From Pseudomonadota bacterium (GTDB taxonomy: Bacteria; Pseudomonadota; Gammaproteobacteria; Burkholderiales; SG8-39): a stretch of 40,408 nucleotides of DNA. Shown piece by piece: positions 26,212 through 34,125 of this stretch. Positions within the stretch are counted from its first letter, which is position 1. Each line of letters starts with the position of its first letter. Under the pieces are notes generated by a model. It was given only the letters and a program-made list of their open reading frames with translations. It ran no database searches and had not been told where the DNA came from. The stretch covers positions 1 through 40,408 of the forward strand of contig JANXRZ010000167.1 of NCBI GenBank assembly GCA_025352885.1, in the 5' to 3' direction. Made by a program: the position numbers and the translations under genes.

Positions 26212-26227
26212 CTTCAGTCCTCTAATA

Positions 26228-27046
26228 TCAACGGCTGGATTCGATCGAAAGGATGCGCTCGAGGCCCAGCCATCGATTGACTATGACCAGGAATAGCACC
26301 GTCACCGCGATGAGCATCGAGGATAGCGCAGCCATGGTGGGGTCGGCGTACTCGCGCACATAGGTGTACATCGCAACCGGCAGGGTCTGCGTGCGCTGTC
26401 CGGTGACGAACAGTGTCGCCGTGAACTCGTTGAACGACACTATGGCTGCAAATAACCATCCTCCGGCCACACCCGGGGCCAACAAGGGCAGGTCGATCTT
26501 CATGAACACGGTGAAGGGCGAGGCCCCCAGGCTTGCAGCGGCACGCTCGAGTGCCGGATCGATGTTCTTCAGCGAAACGTAGACGCTGCGCATCACGAAG
26601 GGCAGCACGAGGATGACATGGCAGATCACCACGAGCGTGTAGGTGCGTGAAAGGCTGATCTCGGATGCCAGGATCAGCATGGCGACCCCGAGGGTGAAAT
26701 GGGGAATCACGAGGGGCGAGGCAAGGACGGCTTCCAGCGCACGCTTTCCCGGGAACTCGAAGCGCTCGATCGCAAAGGCGGCGAGCGTTCCGCAAACCAG
26801 TGCGATTACAGAGGCCCACGCCGTAATGATCGCGCCGTTTACGAGGCCCTTGCGGAAATCGTCGTATCCGAGCGCGCGCTCGAACCATCGCAACGAAAAT
26901 CCGGTCGGCGGGAACTGCAGCAACGCCTTGTCGCTGAACGCGGTGATGACGACGACGATCGACGGCAGGGTCACATACGCCAGTGTGACGGCGATGAGCA
27001 GGCCGTACATAAGGTGCAGCGCTTGTTGAGCGGGTGCGCGCTTCAA
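26228..27046 (-). CDS. ABC transporter permease, PotC type
   Basis: I chose TTG 27046, which overlaps the stop of the upstream permease gene (TTGA) and gives 272 residues; ATG 27010 is the alternative (260 residues). Longer frames run inside the other permease gene. Six membrane helices are visible from about residue 15. The EAA loop ERAAASLGASPFTVFMKIDLPLL lies near the middle of the second half. The block FNEFTATLFVTG is typical of PotC-type permeases. It pairs with the product of the gene at 27043. Confidence 0.9.
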   Translation of the reverse strand: MKRAPAQQALHLMYGLLIAVTLAYVTLPSIVVVITAFSDKALLQFPPTGFSLRWFERALGYDDFRKGLVNGAIITAWASVIALVCGTLAAFAIERFEFPGKRALEAVLASPLVIPHFTLGVAMLILASEISLSRTYTLVVICHVILVLPFVMRSVYVSLKNIDPALERAAASLGASPFTVFMKIDLPLLAPGVAGGWLFAAIVSFNEFTATLFVTGQRTQTLPVAMYTYVREYADPTMAALSSMLIAVTVLFLVIVNRWLGLERILSIESSR

Positions 27047-27903
27047 TGCAGGCCTATCCGCTCGAGTCGGCGCATGCCCTGCCCCATCAGCCACAAGAGC
27101 GCAAAAATCAGGATGAGCGACGCCATGCTGAGGACGGCCGCAAACGGAAAGTCGAAATTCGAGAAGCCTAGCTGGTAAACCATGTTGGAGATCATGTTGA
27201 CCTTGCCTCCTCCAACCAGCTGCGGGGTGGCGAAGGCTGAAAGCGTCCAGGCGAAGATCGTGACCGTGCCCGAGAGAATTCCCGGCATGGACAAGGGAAG
27301 GGTCACGTTCCACAAGACTTCGAGAGGTCCGGCACCGAGGCTGGCCGCGGCCTTCTCGTAGTCCAGGTCGATGTGGCTGATCGCCGCCGCGAGGATGATG
27401 ACCATGACCGGCAACGAATACTGCACCAGCGCGATCGTCACGCCGAGTGGGGTATAGAGCAATTCAAGAGGGGCGTCGATCACTCCGGCGGATTTCAATG
27501 TGCCATTGACGAATCCGTTCTTGCCGAGCACGACGAGCCAGGAATACGTCCTGACGATGTCGCCCGTAAACATCGGCACGATCGTTGTGATCAGGATGGT
27601 CGATTTCAGGAGGCTCGATTTCGAGCGCACCAGTGCATAGGCGAGCGGGTAACCGAGCAGCAGGTTGGCCAGGGCCGTGCAGCCGGCGAGCATCAGGCTG
27701 TCTGCAAACACCCGGAGGTACACCCAGCTGCCCATGCGCCCGAAGTTATCGAGCGTGAACCCTCCGACCTGCAGCGAACCGGCTATGTGCTCGCGGAAGC
27801 TGTACTGGAAGAGCGAGGCCAGCGATGCCGCGAGCGCAATGGCCAGGAACACGCCCGGCAGCACGAACCAGGCGAAATAAGCCGGCCGCCGGTCCTGCAT
27901 CAC
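27043..27903 (-). CDS. ABC transporter permease, PotB type
   Basis: The 286-residue protein has a long N-terminal helix (about 10-33), a periplasmic loop and five more helices. The EAA loop YEKAAASLGAGPLEVLWNVTLPLSMPG is near residues 180-206. The block VPMFTGDIVRTYSWLVVLG is characteristic of PotB-like permeases. The gene starts 19 bases after the binding-protein gene and its stop overlaps the TTG start of the second permease. Two ATGs in a row (27903, 27900) could serve as start. Confidence 0.92.
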   Translation of the reverse strand: MMQDRRPAYFAWFVLPGVFLAIALAASLASLFQYSFREHIAGSLQVGGFTLDNFGRMGSWVYLRVFADSLMLAGCTALANLLLGYPLAYALVRSKSSLLKSTILITTIVPMFTGDIVRTYSWLVVLGKNGFVNGTLKSAGVIDAPLELLYTPLGVTIALVQYSLPVMVIILAAAISHIDLDYEKAAASLGAGPLEVLWNVTLPLSMPGILSGTVTIFAWTLSAFATPQLVGGGKVNMISNMVYQLGFSNFDFPFAAVLSMASLILIFALLWLMGQGMRRLERIGLH

Positions 27904-27922
27904 GCCAGCGGTGCTGCGACGT

Positions 27923-28987
27923 TCAGCGGGCGATCAGGTTTTCGGTGAACCACTTGCGCCATTCGCCAAGCAGTTCCGAGCGTTGCTTGTGGTCGATGAC
28001 GATGGCCTGGTCCTTCCATTGCCCGGCCGTGGTGAACATCCCCGGAAGTTTTGCAATCGCCGGATCGACTTTCGCCTGGGGACTGACGGGGCCCATCTTC
28101 TGCTTGTTTGCCACGAGGGTTTGGGTCGAGGGATCGAGGGCGATATTGATGAACTTATATGCAAGGTCGAGCTTCTTCGTGCCCTTGTTGATGCCGACGG
28201 TATCGATGCCGATGATGGCGCCCTCCTTGGGCACGACGATGCTGATCTTCACGCCCTCGTTCATCATGTGATAGGCGTTGCCAGACAGCAGGACCTGGAT
28301 CGGCGTTTCACCCGAACCGATCTTTTCCTGGCTGGTCGCATCGGAACTGTAGAACGCCTTGATATTGGGCTTGAGCTCGAGCAACTTCTTCTGGCCCATC
28401 GTCCAATCCTTTGCGGTCTTCGCGCCCGAAAGCAGCGCAGCGGCATAGATGATGTGGCTTGGATCGAAATCCGGCAGGCCGATCGTGCTTTTCAGCTTCG
28501 GATTCCACAGATCGTTCCACGAGGTGAACTTGATGTCGGAGGGAACCAGGTCCGGCCGATACGCGATTGTGTACACATACGACCACGTGCCAACGTGGAA
28601 CGGGCTGATTATGGCTTCCGGAAACAGCGTCTTGGCATTGGGCAGCTTGCCCATGTCCAGGCGCTCGTAAAGGTCGTCGGACGCGTACAGCCAGCCAACG
28701 TGACTCGTCGTGAAGATCAGGTCCGTTTCCGGATTGGCCTTCGAAAGCTTGGCCTTGTTCAGCCGGTCGATCGTTCCGCCGGTGATGTACTCGACGGGCA
28801 CGCCGGTTTCGGCGGTAAACCGCTTGCCGATGTTTTCCGAAACGAAGTCCTTCCAGCTTCCGCCCCAGATGCTGATCCTGAGCGGCTCCTGGGCCATCGT
28901 GTCGGTGCCGAACAGTCCCGCGGCAACGAGAACGAGCGAGGCACCAAGGGCCCTCGCCTTTGAGAACCGTTTTTCATTTCCGACCAT
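27923..28987 (-). CDS. ABC transporter substrate-binding protein, PotD/family 1 type
   Basis: ATG 28987 is preceded by a strong ribosome binding site (GGGAGGAAG) and gives 354 residues. A Sec signal peptide ends near TMA-QEP (about residue 31). The mature start LRISIWGGSWKDFVSENIGKRF is typical of PotD-like proteins binding polyamines, opines or other small cations. Other blocks are FSSWNDLWNP-type FTSWNDLWNPKLKSTIGLPD and AYHMMNEG. The ligand-binding residues for polyamines cannot be assigned with confidence, so the ligand is left open. Confidence 0.93.
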   Translation of the reverse strand: MVGNEKRFSKARALGASLVLVAAGLFGTDTMAQEPLRISIWGGSWKDFVSENIGKRFTAETGVPVEYITGGTIDRLNKAKLSKANPETDLIFTTSHVGWLYASDDLYERLDMGKLPNAKTLFPEAIISPFHVGTWSYVYTIAYRPDLVPSDIKFTSWNDLWNPKLKSTIGLPDFDPSHIIYAAALLSGAKTAKDWTMGQKKLLELKPNIKAFYSSDATSQEKIGSGETPIQVLLSGNAYHMMNEGVKISIVVPKEGAIIGIDTVGINKGTKKLDLAYKFINIALDPSTQTLVANKQKMGPVSPQAKVDPAIAKLPGMFTTAGQWKDQAIVIDHKQRSELLGEWRKWFTENLIAR

Positions 28988-29033
28988 GGCTTCCTCCCGG
29001 GGAGAACGTTGACTGGGTGCTTGGTTCGAACTG

Positions 29034-29489
29034 CTAGCTTTTACGCCTTGCTTTTTTCGCTGGTTTGGCCGGTGCCGCCTGCTGCTCTGGAATGACTGCA
29101 AACACGTCGATTTCCATGAGCAGTTCTGGGCGCGCAAGCCCCTGCACGATGATACCTGTCGAGACCGGATAGACGCCCTTGAGCCACTTGCCCACCACCC
29201 GGTATACGGCTTCCCTGTACGCGCGATCGGTCACATAGATGACGATCTTGCAGACATCTTCGAGCTTCGAGCCGGCCTCTTCCAGCAAGGTCTTCAGGCA
29301 GCGCATCGCGTTTTCGGTCTGCGCGGCCGGATCGTTGATCCCGTGGATCTTGCCCTTGAGGTCCATTCCGGTCTGGCCCCGCACGAAGACCATGTTTCCC
29401 GCCCGCACCGCCATGCACAGGTCGTTGTCGATGTCCTGGCCCTTCCAGACGTTTCGGGTGTTGAACTTGCGGATTCTTGTGTGAACCAT
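29034..29489 (-). CDS. RidA family (YjgF/YER057c/UK114) protein
   Basis: The 151-residue protein has the RidA fold: VRAGNMVFVRGQTGMD, DPAAQTENAMRCLKTLLEEAG, VCKIVIYVTDRAYREAVYRV and the closing LARPELLMEIDVFAVIP. The family hydrolyses reactive enamines/imines; relatives include 2-aminomuconate deaminase and RutC, which act in ring-degradation pathways. The final 15 or so residues are rich in Lys, Arg, Ala and Pro, an extension not usual in RidA. It follows the HpaB-like gene by 20 bases, suggesting it removes an amino group from the product of that oxygenase. Confidence 0.92.
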   Translation of the reverse strand: MVHTRIRKFNTRNVWKGQDIDNDLCMAVRAGNMVFVRGQTGMDLKGKIHGINDPAAQTENAMRCLKTLLEEAGSKLEDVCKIVIYVTDRAYREAVYRVVGKWLKGVYPVSTGIIVQGLARPELLMEIDVFAVIPEQQAAPAKPAKKARRKS

Positions 29490-29509
29490 GCTGACCCCTT
29501 AAGCAAATC

Positions 29510-30994
29510 TCATGCCGCGGACTTCACCTGCGAAGGATGCGCCATCACCGGGGCATCGATGCGGTCCGACAACCCAGCGCATTTTTTCACCAGGTCGAGC
29601 GGCCCGGAAAAGTCGAACGAGCCATACAGCGCGGCCAAGTGATTGAAGTGCGGCGCCTGCGCGAACTGTACGAAAGTGAGGCGATGCCCCGCGTAATCCG
29701 AATTCAGGAGGTCGCGCGCGAAGGCGAGCAACTTGCGGCGGTCATCAGCCACCCAGTTGTCGTTCAATGAATAGAACTTGTCCATCCAGGACTTGGTGCC
29801 GTCTGACACGAATGTCGAGTAGTTGGGCGTGACGCAAAGCTGGCCACCGCACAATTCCCGGGCGATGTGCATGATCTGGGGCAGGTTTGCGCACGCGTGA
29901 ATCCGCCCGGCATACAGCAACGACTGGTTCGGCATGAGCAACCCGCCCGGGCTCTTCTCGGCCAACGCAATGGACGCTGCAAGGTGCGCGCGGATGCCTT
30001 CCCTGTACGCGACCATGTCGGCGAGCTTTTCCTTGACCGACTGCATCTTGTCCAAGCCGGTTTGCTTGCAGTTCCACATCGCAGCGCCAATCATCATGTC
30101 GGCGGTGTAAAGGACGCGAAGCACGTACGGGAACGCGGAATAGCGATGCAATGTGCCGCGGATGAAGCGGGCGCCTTCCGTGTAGCGGTGAAAGAACACG
30201 TCCTCCCAGGGGATGAGCACGTTGTCGAGCACCATGAGCGTGTCGACTTCATCGAAGCGATTGCTCAAGGGGTAGTCTTCCTTGGAGCCGCGCCCTGCGA
30301 AACCCGTCCGGCAGATGTGCTTCACGCCGGGAGCGCCCATCTTCACGATGCAGCCGAGCGCATAGTCCGATAGCTTTTCGTCGGACCACGCGCCGACGGT
30401 GGGCTTGAGGAAGGCCTGGTCCGCATAAGCCGCGGCGGTTTCGTACTTTGCGCCGCGGATGATGATGCCCTTATCGGTTTCCTTCACGACGTGGCACATC
30501 ATGTCCGGGTCCTGGTCCTGCGGGCGCTTGGAGCGGTCGCCCTTCGGATCCGTATTGGCCGACACGTGGAAAATATCGTCGACCAGAACCTGGTTGATAT
30601 GCCGATCGATGTTCTCCGCAAACCTTGGGTCGATTTTGTTCAGCACATCGCGGCCGTCATGCAGCGACCACATCTCGCCGACGGTTTCGTCCCCGGTACG
30701 GGTCACCACCCCACCGATGTCCTTGAAGAACACGTCCAGCGCGTTCCACTTGTCCCACCAGTCCTGCTGGGTATGCGGCGGCTTGAGCAGCACCGCATTG
30801 CGGTCCTTGCCGTCCTGGTAGCCGAACACGTCCTTGTGAGTTGGCTCGTGCTGGATGTCGTACATGCGGGCCTTGACGTCGACGATCGGCTTGAAGGCCG
30901 GATGGGTCGTCACATCCTTGACGCGTTCGCCGTCCATCCAGACTTCGCGGCCGTCGCGGATTCCTTGCTTGTATTGCTCGCCGGTACGCAGCAT
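29510..30994 (-). CDS. HpaB-type flavin-dependent monooxygenase (4-hydroxyphenylacetate 3-hydroxylase family)
   Basis: ATG 30994 gives 494 residues with the family start RTGEQYKQGIRDGREVWMDGE. Other family blocks are SNRFDEVDTLMVLDNVLIPWEDVFF (244-268), the C-terminal ARELCGGQLCVTPN (378-391) and DRRKLLAFARDLL. The [4Fe-4S] cysteines of the 4-hydroxybutyryl-CoA dehydratase branch were not seen, so a monooxygenase using reduced FAD is more likely. The required flavin reductase is encoded at 34122-34649, across the LysR gene. Substrates in the family are phenols or N-heterocycles such as pyrrole-carboxylates and hydroxypyridines; here it is unknown. Confidence 0.92.
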   Translation of the reverse strand: MLRTGEQYKQGIRDGREVWMDGERVKDVTTHPAFKPIVDVKARMYDIQHEPTHKDVFGYQDGKDRNAVLLKPPHTQQDWWDKWNALDVFFKDIGGVVTRTGDETVGEMWSLHDGRDVLNKIDPRFAENIDRHINQVLVDDIFHVSANTDPKGDRSKRPQDQDPDMMCHVVKETDKGIIIRGAKYETAAAYADQAFLKPTVGAWSDEKLSDYALGCIVKMGAPGVKHICRTGFAGRGSKEDYPLSNRFDEVDTLMVLDNVLIPWEDVFFHRYTEGARFIRGTLHRYSAFPYVLRVLYTADMMIGAAMWNCKQTGLDKMQSVKEKLADMVAYREGIRAHLAASIALAEKSPGGLLMPNQSLLYAGRIHACANLPQIMHIARELCGGQLCVTPNYSTFVSDGTKSWMDKFYSLNDNWVADDRRKLLAFARDLLNSDYAGHRLTFVQFAQAPHFNHLAALYGSFDFSGPLDLVKKCAGLSDRIDAPVMAHPSQVKSAA

Positions 30995-31077
30995 GGCGGG
31001 AGACTCCGGGAATGGGGGAATCCGAGACGATATCGGGACCGGAGCATCGGATAAAATACTATTTCTTGGGAAACTGT

Positions 31078-31092
31078 ATAGGCTAAACCTAT
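31078..31092. promoter_or_regulatory. putative LysR-type operator in the divergent promoter region
   Basis: A perfect inverted repeat, ATAGG-CTAAA-CCTAT, contains the T-N11-A signature of LysR-type binding sites. It overlaps the first bases of the LysR gene's ATG (31091) and lies 84 bases upstream of the HpaB-like start. The place suits autorepression and control of the divergent catabolic operon. It is inferred from sequence only. Confidence 0.55.
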
Positions 31093-32071
31093 GCAAGCCG
31101 ATCCACCCGCCACCCGACTGTCGCTGCGCGCATTGCGTTATTTCGTGGCAGCCGCGGAAGCTGGCAGCGTGACAGCAGGCGCCAAGCAGGTCCAGGTATC
31201 GCAACCCTCAATCTCCACTGCGATTGCGCAACTCGAAGCCGACCTGAAGGTGCAACTCTTCGTGCGCCATCACGCCAAAGGTCTTTCGCTGACGCTCCCC
31301 GGCGACCGGCTCCTGGTCCAGGCACGCAGCCTGCTGGCCCATGCCCGGGAACTGGAGCGGTCCGCGGGGGCCATGGGCGGCGTGCAGGGAGGAGAGGTGA
31401 GCGCGGGCTGCTTCATCACCCTTGCTCCGTTCCTTCTGCCCGGGCTGCTTGCCCGGTTCGTGGAACGCCATCCCGAGATCGCGTTGACGATCCAGGAGGG
31501 CAACCAGGCGGAGGTGCTCGAGCACTTGCGAAGCGGCCGTTGTGAGGTTGCATTGAGCTATGCCTATGGCCTCTCTGACGAGTTCGAGGCCGACGTTCTC
31601 GCCGAGCTCCCGCCCCGCATCATCCTGGCCGAAGACCATCCGCTCGCTCGCCGGCGCAGCGTCAGCCTCAAAGAGCTGGCGGGCGCGCCTATGATCCTGC
31701 TGGACTTGCCGCATACCCGGGATTACTTCCTGTCGCTTTTTCGCAGCCTGAAAATCGAGCCGCGCGTCGCCCACAAGACTCGCTCGTACGAGATGGTGAG
31801 AGGCTTGGCGGCACGCGGCCTGGGATTTGGCATCCTGAACGCTATTCCTCGCCTTCCCTGGACCTACGATGGCAAGAAAGTCGTGGCCGTCGCGATCTCG
31901 GAAGACCTGCCTAATATCCTCGTGGTCAGCCTTCGACTGAAAAAAGTCGTTGCCCGTCCAGCAGTCCAGTTATTCGCCAATTTCGCCAAACGGCACTTTG
32001 CAGAGGTCTGGCCGAAGTTGATGCAGACATCGCCCAAGCGCCGCACGTCTTCGAAACGACGTCCGCGCTAG
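31091..32071 (+). CDS. LysR family transcriptional regulator
   Basis: The 326-residue protein has the LysR winged helix-turn-helix at residues about 11-70 (LRALRYFVAAAEAGSVTAGAKQ, SQPSISTAIAQLEADL) and the periplasmic-binding-like effector domain from about 100 (VSAGCFITLAPFLLPGLLARF). A basic tail (KRRTSSKRRPR) ends the protein. It lies between two leftward units, reads away from the HpaB-like gene, and ends convergently with the dehydrogenase gene in a shared CTAG. It is probably the activator of the catabolic genes, responding to the substrate or a pathway intermediate. Confidence 0.94.
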   Translation: MQADPPATRLSLRALRYFVAAAEAGSVTAGAKQVQVSQPSISTAIAQLEADLKVQLFVRHHAKGLSLTLPGDRLLVQARSLLAHARELERSAGAMGGVQGGEVSAGCFITLAPFLLPGLLARFVERHPEIALTIQEGNQAEVLEHLRSGRCEVALSYAYGLSDEFEADVLAELPPRIILAEDHPLARRRSVSLKELAGAPMILLDLPHTRDYFLSLFRSLKIEPRVAHKTRSYEMVRGLAARGLGFGILNAIPRLPWTYDGKKVVAVAISEDLPNILVVSLRLKKVVARPAVQLFANFAKRHFAEVWPKLMQTSPKRRTSSKRRPR

Positions 32072-32997
32072 TACCCGCGATCAGGATCGACGACGTTCAG
32101 GAGGGGCTCGCCCTTCTTCAGGCGGCGAAGATTTTCGGCCACCTGTCTTGACGCGGTCCGTGGGATGGCGACCGAAGCGAGATGGGGCGTCACCAGCACC
32201 TGGTCGAAGCCCCACAGCGCTGAAGTCGGGGGTAGCGGCTCTTCGCGGAATACGTCGAGAGTCGCCTCCGATATGTGGCCCGAGCGAAGTGCCGCGATCA
32301 GGGCGTCTTCGTCCACCAGCCGACCGCGGCCGACGTTGACGAATTTGGCGCCGCGCGGCAGCTTCGCAAGCACGTCCGCATTGATCAAGCCGTCGGTGTC
32401 GGGCGTGAGCGGAAGCATTGCAACGAGGATCTCGCTGGCCGCAAGAAACGACGAAAGGCCTTCCTTGCCATGAAACGATTGGACACCCTCTATCTTTTTA
32501 GGCGAGCGCGCCCAACCCGAAACCTTGAATCCTTGCCTGACCAGTTCCTGAGCCGCCATCGCGCCGAGATTGCCCAGGCCCATCACGCCGACGCTGCACG
32601 TAGGTGCCTCCCGGGGATGGATGTAATGCCAGCGCCGTTCCTTCTGCGCCTTGGCGAAGGAAACGAAATCCCGGTAATGCCGCAGGACGGCGGCAAGAAC
32701 GAACTGCGCCATCATGCGGCTCATGTCCGGGTCTGCGATGCGCACGATCGGGATCCCGGCGGGCAACGATCGGTCTTTCACGATCGAATCCACGCCGGCA
32801 CCGAGATTGATGATGAGCTTGAGGTTCGGGAGCTTGCGCAGTTCGCCTTCGGGCGCCTTCCATACCAGCGCCGCCTCGATCTCGTCTGGATTGCCCACCT
32901 CCGGCCACACCCTGAAATCGAGTCCCGGCACGACTTCGCGCAGGTGCTTGCCCCAGTCCGCAGGGTCGTCGAACTGGCTGTAGAAAAGGAGGGCCAT
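32068..32997 (-). CDS. D-2-hydroxyacid dehydrogenase (GhrA-like glyoxylate/hydroxypyruvate reductase)
   Basis: The 309-residue protein has the Rossmann motif GLGNLG (140-145) and the catalytic triad of the D-2-hydroxyacid dehydrogenase family: Arg224 in NVGRGRLVDE, Glu253 in FREEPLP and His272 in TPHLAS. The start MALLFYSQFDDPADWGKHL and block NLGAGVD fit the GhrA branch, which reduces glyoxylate, hydroxypyruvate or other 2-keto acids with NAD(P)H. Its ATG overlaps the stop of the AroQ-like gene (ATGA at 32994-32997). In this context it may reduce or oxidise a 2-keto/2-hydroxy acid released by the pathway. Confidence 0.92.
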   Translation of the reverse strand: MALLFYSQFDDPADWGKHLREVVPGLDFRVWPEVGNPDEIEAALVWKAPEGELRKLPNLKLIINLGAGVDSIVKDRSLPAGIPIVRIADPDMSRMMAQFVLAAVLRHYRDFVSFAKAQKERRWHYIHPREAPTCSVGVMGLGNLGAMAAQELVRQGFKVSGWARSPKKIEGVQSFHGKEGLSSFLAASEILVAMLPLTPDTDGLINADVLAKLPRGAKFVNVGRGRLVDEDALIAALRSGHISEATLDVFREEPLPPTSALWGFDQVLVTPHLASVAIPRTASRQVAENLRRLKKGEPLLNVVDPDRGY

Positions 32998-33455
32998 CAG
33001 GGTTTCCGATCCAGGAGCCGGCGCATCGCCGCGATGGCGATTTCATAGCCGTCCGCGCCCAGGCCCGCGACGATCCCGGTAGCGGCTTTTGAGATATAAG
33101 AATGATGCCGAAACGGCTCTCGCCTGTAGATGTTGCTCATGTGCACTTCCACAATAGGACCCGGGAAGGCGAGCAGCGCATCGAGGAGCGCGATCGACGT
33201 GTAAGTAAGGCCCGCGCCGTTAACAATCAAGCCGTCAGCTTTCCTGATCGCTTCCTGAACCCAGTCGATGAGCGCGCCTTCGGAGTTGCTCTGCCGGAAA
33301 TCAAGCGTCAGCGACAGGCGCTTGGCTTCGATTGCGCACCGGGATTCGAGTGTCTCGAACGTGTCCGCGCCATACGTACCGGTATCGGTGAGGCCGTAGA
33401 GATTCGCGTTGGGTCCGTTGAGGAAGTAAACGGCACGGCGTGCCGGCTTGCTCAT
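32997..33455 (-). CDS. type II 3-dehydroquinase (AroQ) homologue with altered active site
   Basis: ATG 33455 gives 152 residues, the usual length. The flavodoxin-like DHQase II fold is clear: NGPNANLYG (13-21), RQSNSEGALIDWV (54-66), SIALLDALL (87-95), EVHMSN (103-108), RREPFRHHSY (111-120) and AGLGADGY (130-137). Asn16, Tyr28, His105 and Arg116 are kept. Thr23 stands where DHQases have the lid-loop catalytic Arg (the R of REP), and Tyr85 replaces the His of the THTS motif. It may therefore act on a substrate other than 3-dehydroquinate. The gene lies in a catabolic operon, not with aro genes. Confidence 0.88.
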   Translation of the reverse strand: MSKPARRAVYFLNGPNANLYGLTDTGTYGADTFETLESRCAIEAKRLSLTLDFRQSNSEGALIDWVQEAIRKADGLIVNGAGLTYTSIALLDALLAFPGPIVEVHMSNIYRREPFRHHSYISKAATGIVAGLGADGYEIAIAAMRRLLDRKP

Positions 33456-33462
33456 CGCCCGC

Positions 33463-34125
33463 TCATTTGTAGCCCGGCGCCTGGGTTGGATCGACTGCAC
33501 GCTGGATGTAGGCATCCATTTGCGGGAAGTATTCGGCGAACAGCCTGTCCAGTTCGGCGATCGGCTCATCGTGCCAGTCGACCCGCAGGTCGATGACCGG
33601 CCAGACGAACCGGTCCACGACATACAGCCCAGCTGAGCGCACCGGCTCGGTTTCACCTCCGGCGTCCAGTCCGGCCGCCAGCGCGCCAAGCAAGCGCTCG
33701 CCCAGGTGCTTGCCTGCGGTGCGCTCGAAAGAGGTAATCATTGCTTTGGGTATGGAGTCGTTTGCAAGCAAGTTGCCGCATGCAACGCCGTCCTTGCCGT
33801 GCTGTTCCTTGTAAAGGCCCAGCGACTTGATGCCCGAATAGCTTGCCGTAGCACCGTTCACATCGACCACTGCAAGCTGGCGGAATTCCGCAAAGGGTCG
33901 GGCCGCAACCAGCGACCGAAGGACCGCCTCGGCCCCGTAACCTTCGGCCAAGAGGTCCAGGCCAAGTTGCCCCAGCGCCGGATCGGTGATGTTCTGGGTC
34001 GCGACGGCGCCCACGCCCGCCTTGGCCCAGCGGCCGCAGCGGCTGGCAACCGCGATGCTCGAAGAAGTGACCGCCACGCCGAACCGGCCCGTTTCCGCGC
34101 ACCGCGCGATAAGGGAAAACGTCAT
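33463..34125 (-). CDS. DUF1028 family protein (Ntn-hydrolase-like)
   Basis: ATG 34125 gives 220 residues beginning MTFSLIARCAETGRFGVAVTSSS, a standard DUF1028 start. The blocks GVGAVATQN, LGQLGLDLLAEGYGAEAVL and the C-terminal VDWHDEPIAELDRLF also fit the family. DUF1028 proteins have an Ntn-hydrolase-like fold, and amidohydrolase activity has been suggested, but the function is not established. The ATG overlaps the stop of the flavin reductase gene (ATGA) and the AroQ-like gene follows after 7 bases, so it belongs to the same transcript. A ring- or amide-opening role is inference. Confidence 0.9.
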   Translation of the reverse strand: MTFSLIARCAETGRFGVAVTSSSIAVASRCGRWAKAGVGAVATQNITDPALGQLGLDLLAEGYGAEAVLRSLVAARPFAEFRQLAVVDVNGATASYSGIKSLGLYKEQHGKDGVACGNLLANDSIPKAMITSFERTAGKHLGERLLGALAAGLDAGGETEPVRSAGLYVVDRFVWPVIDLRVDWHDEPIAELDRLFAEYFPQMDAYIQRAVDPTQAPGYK

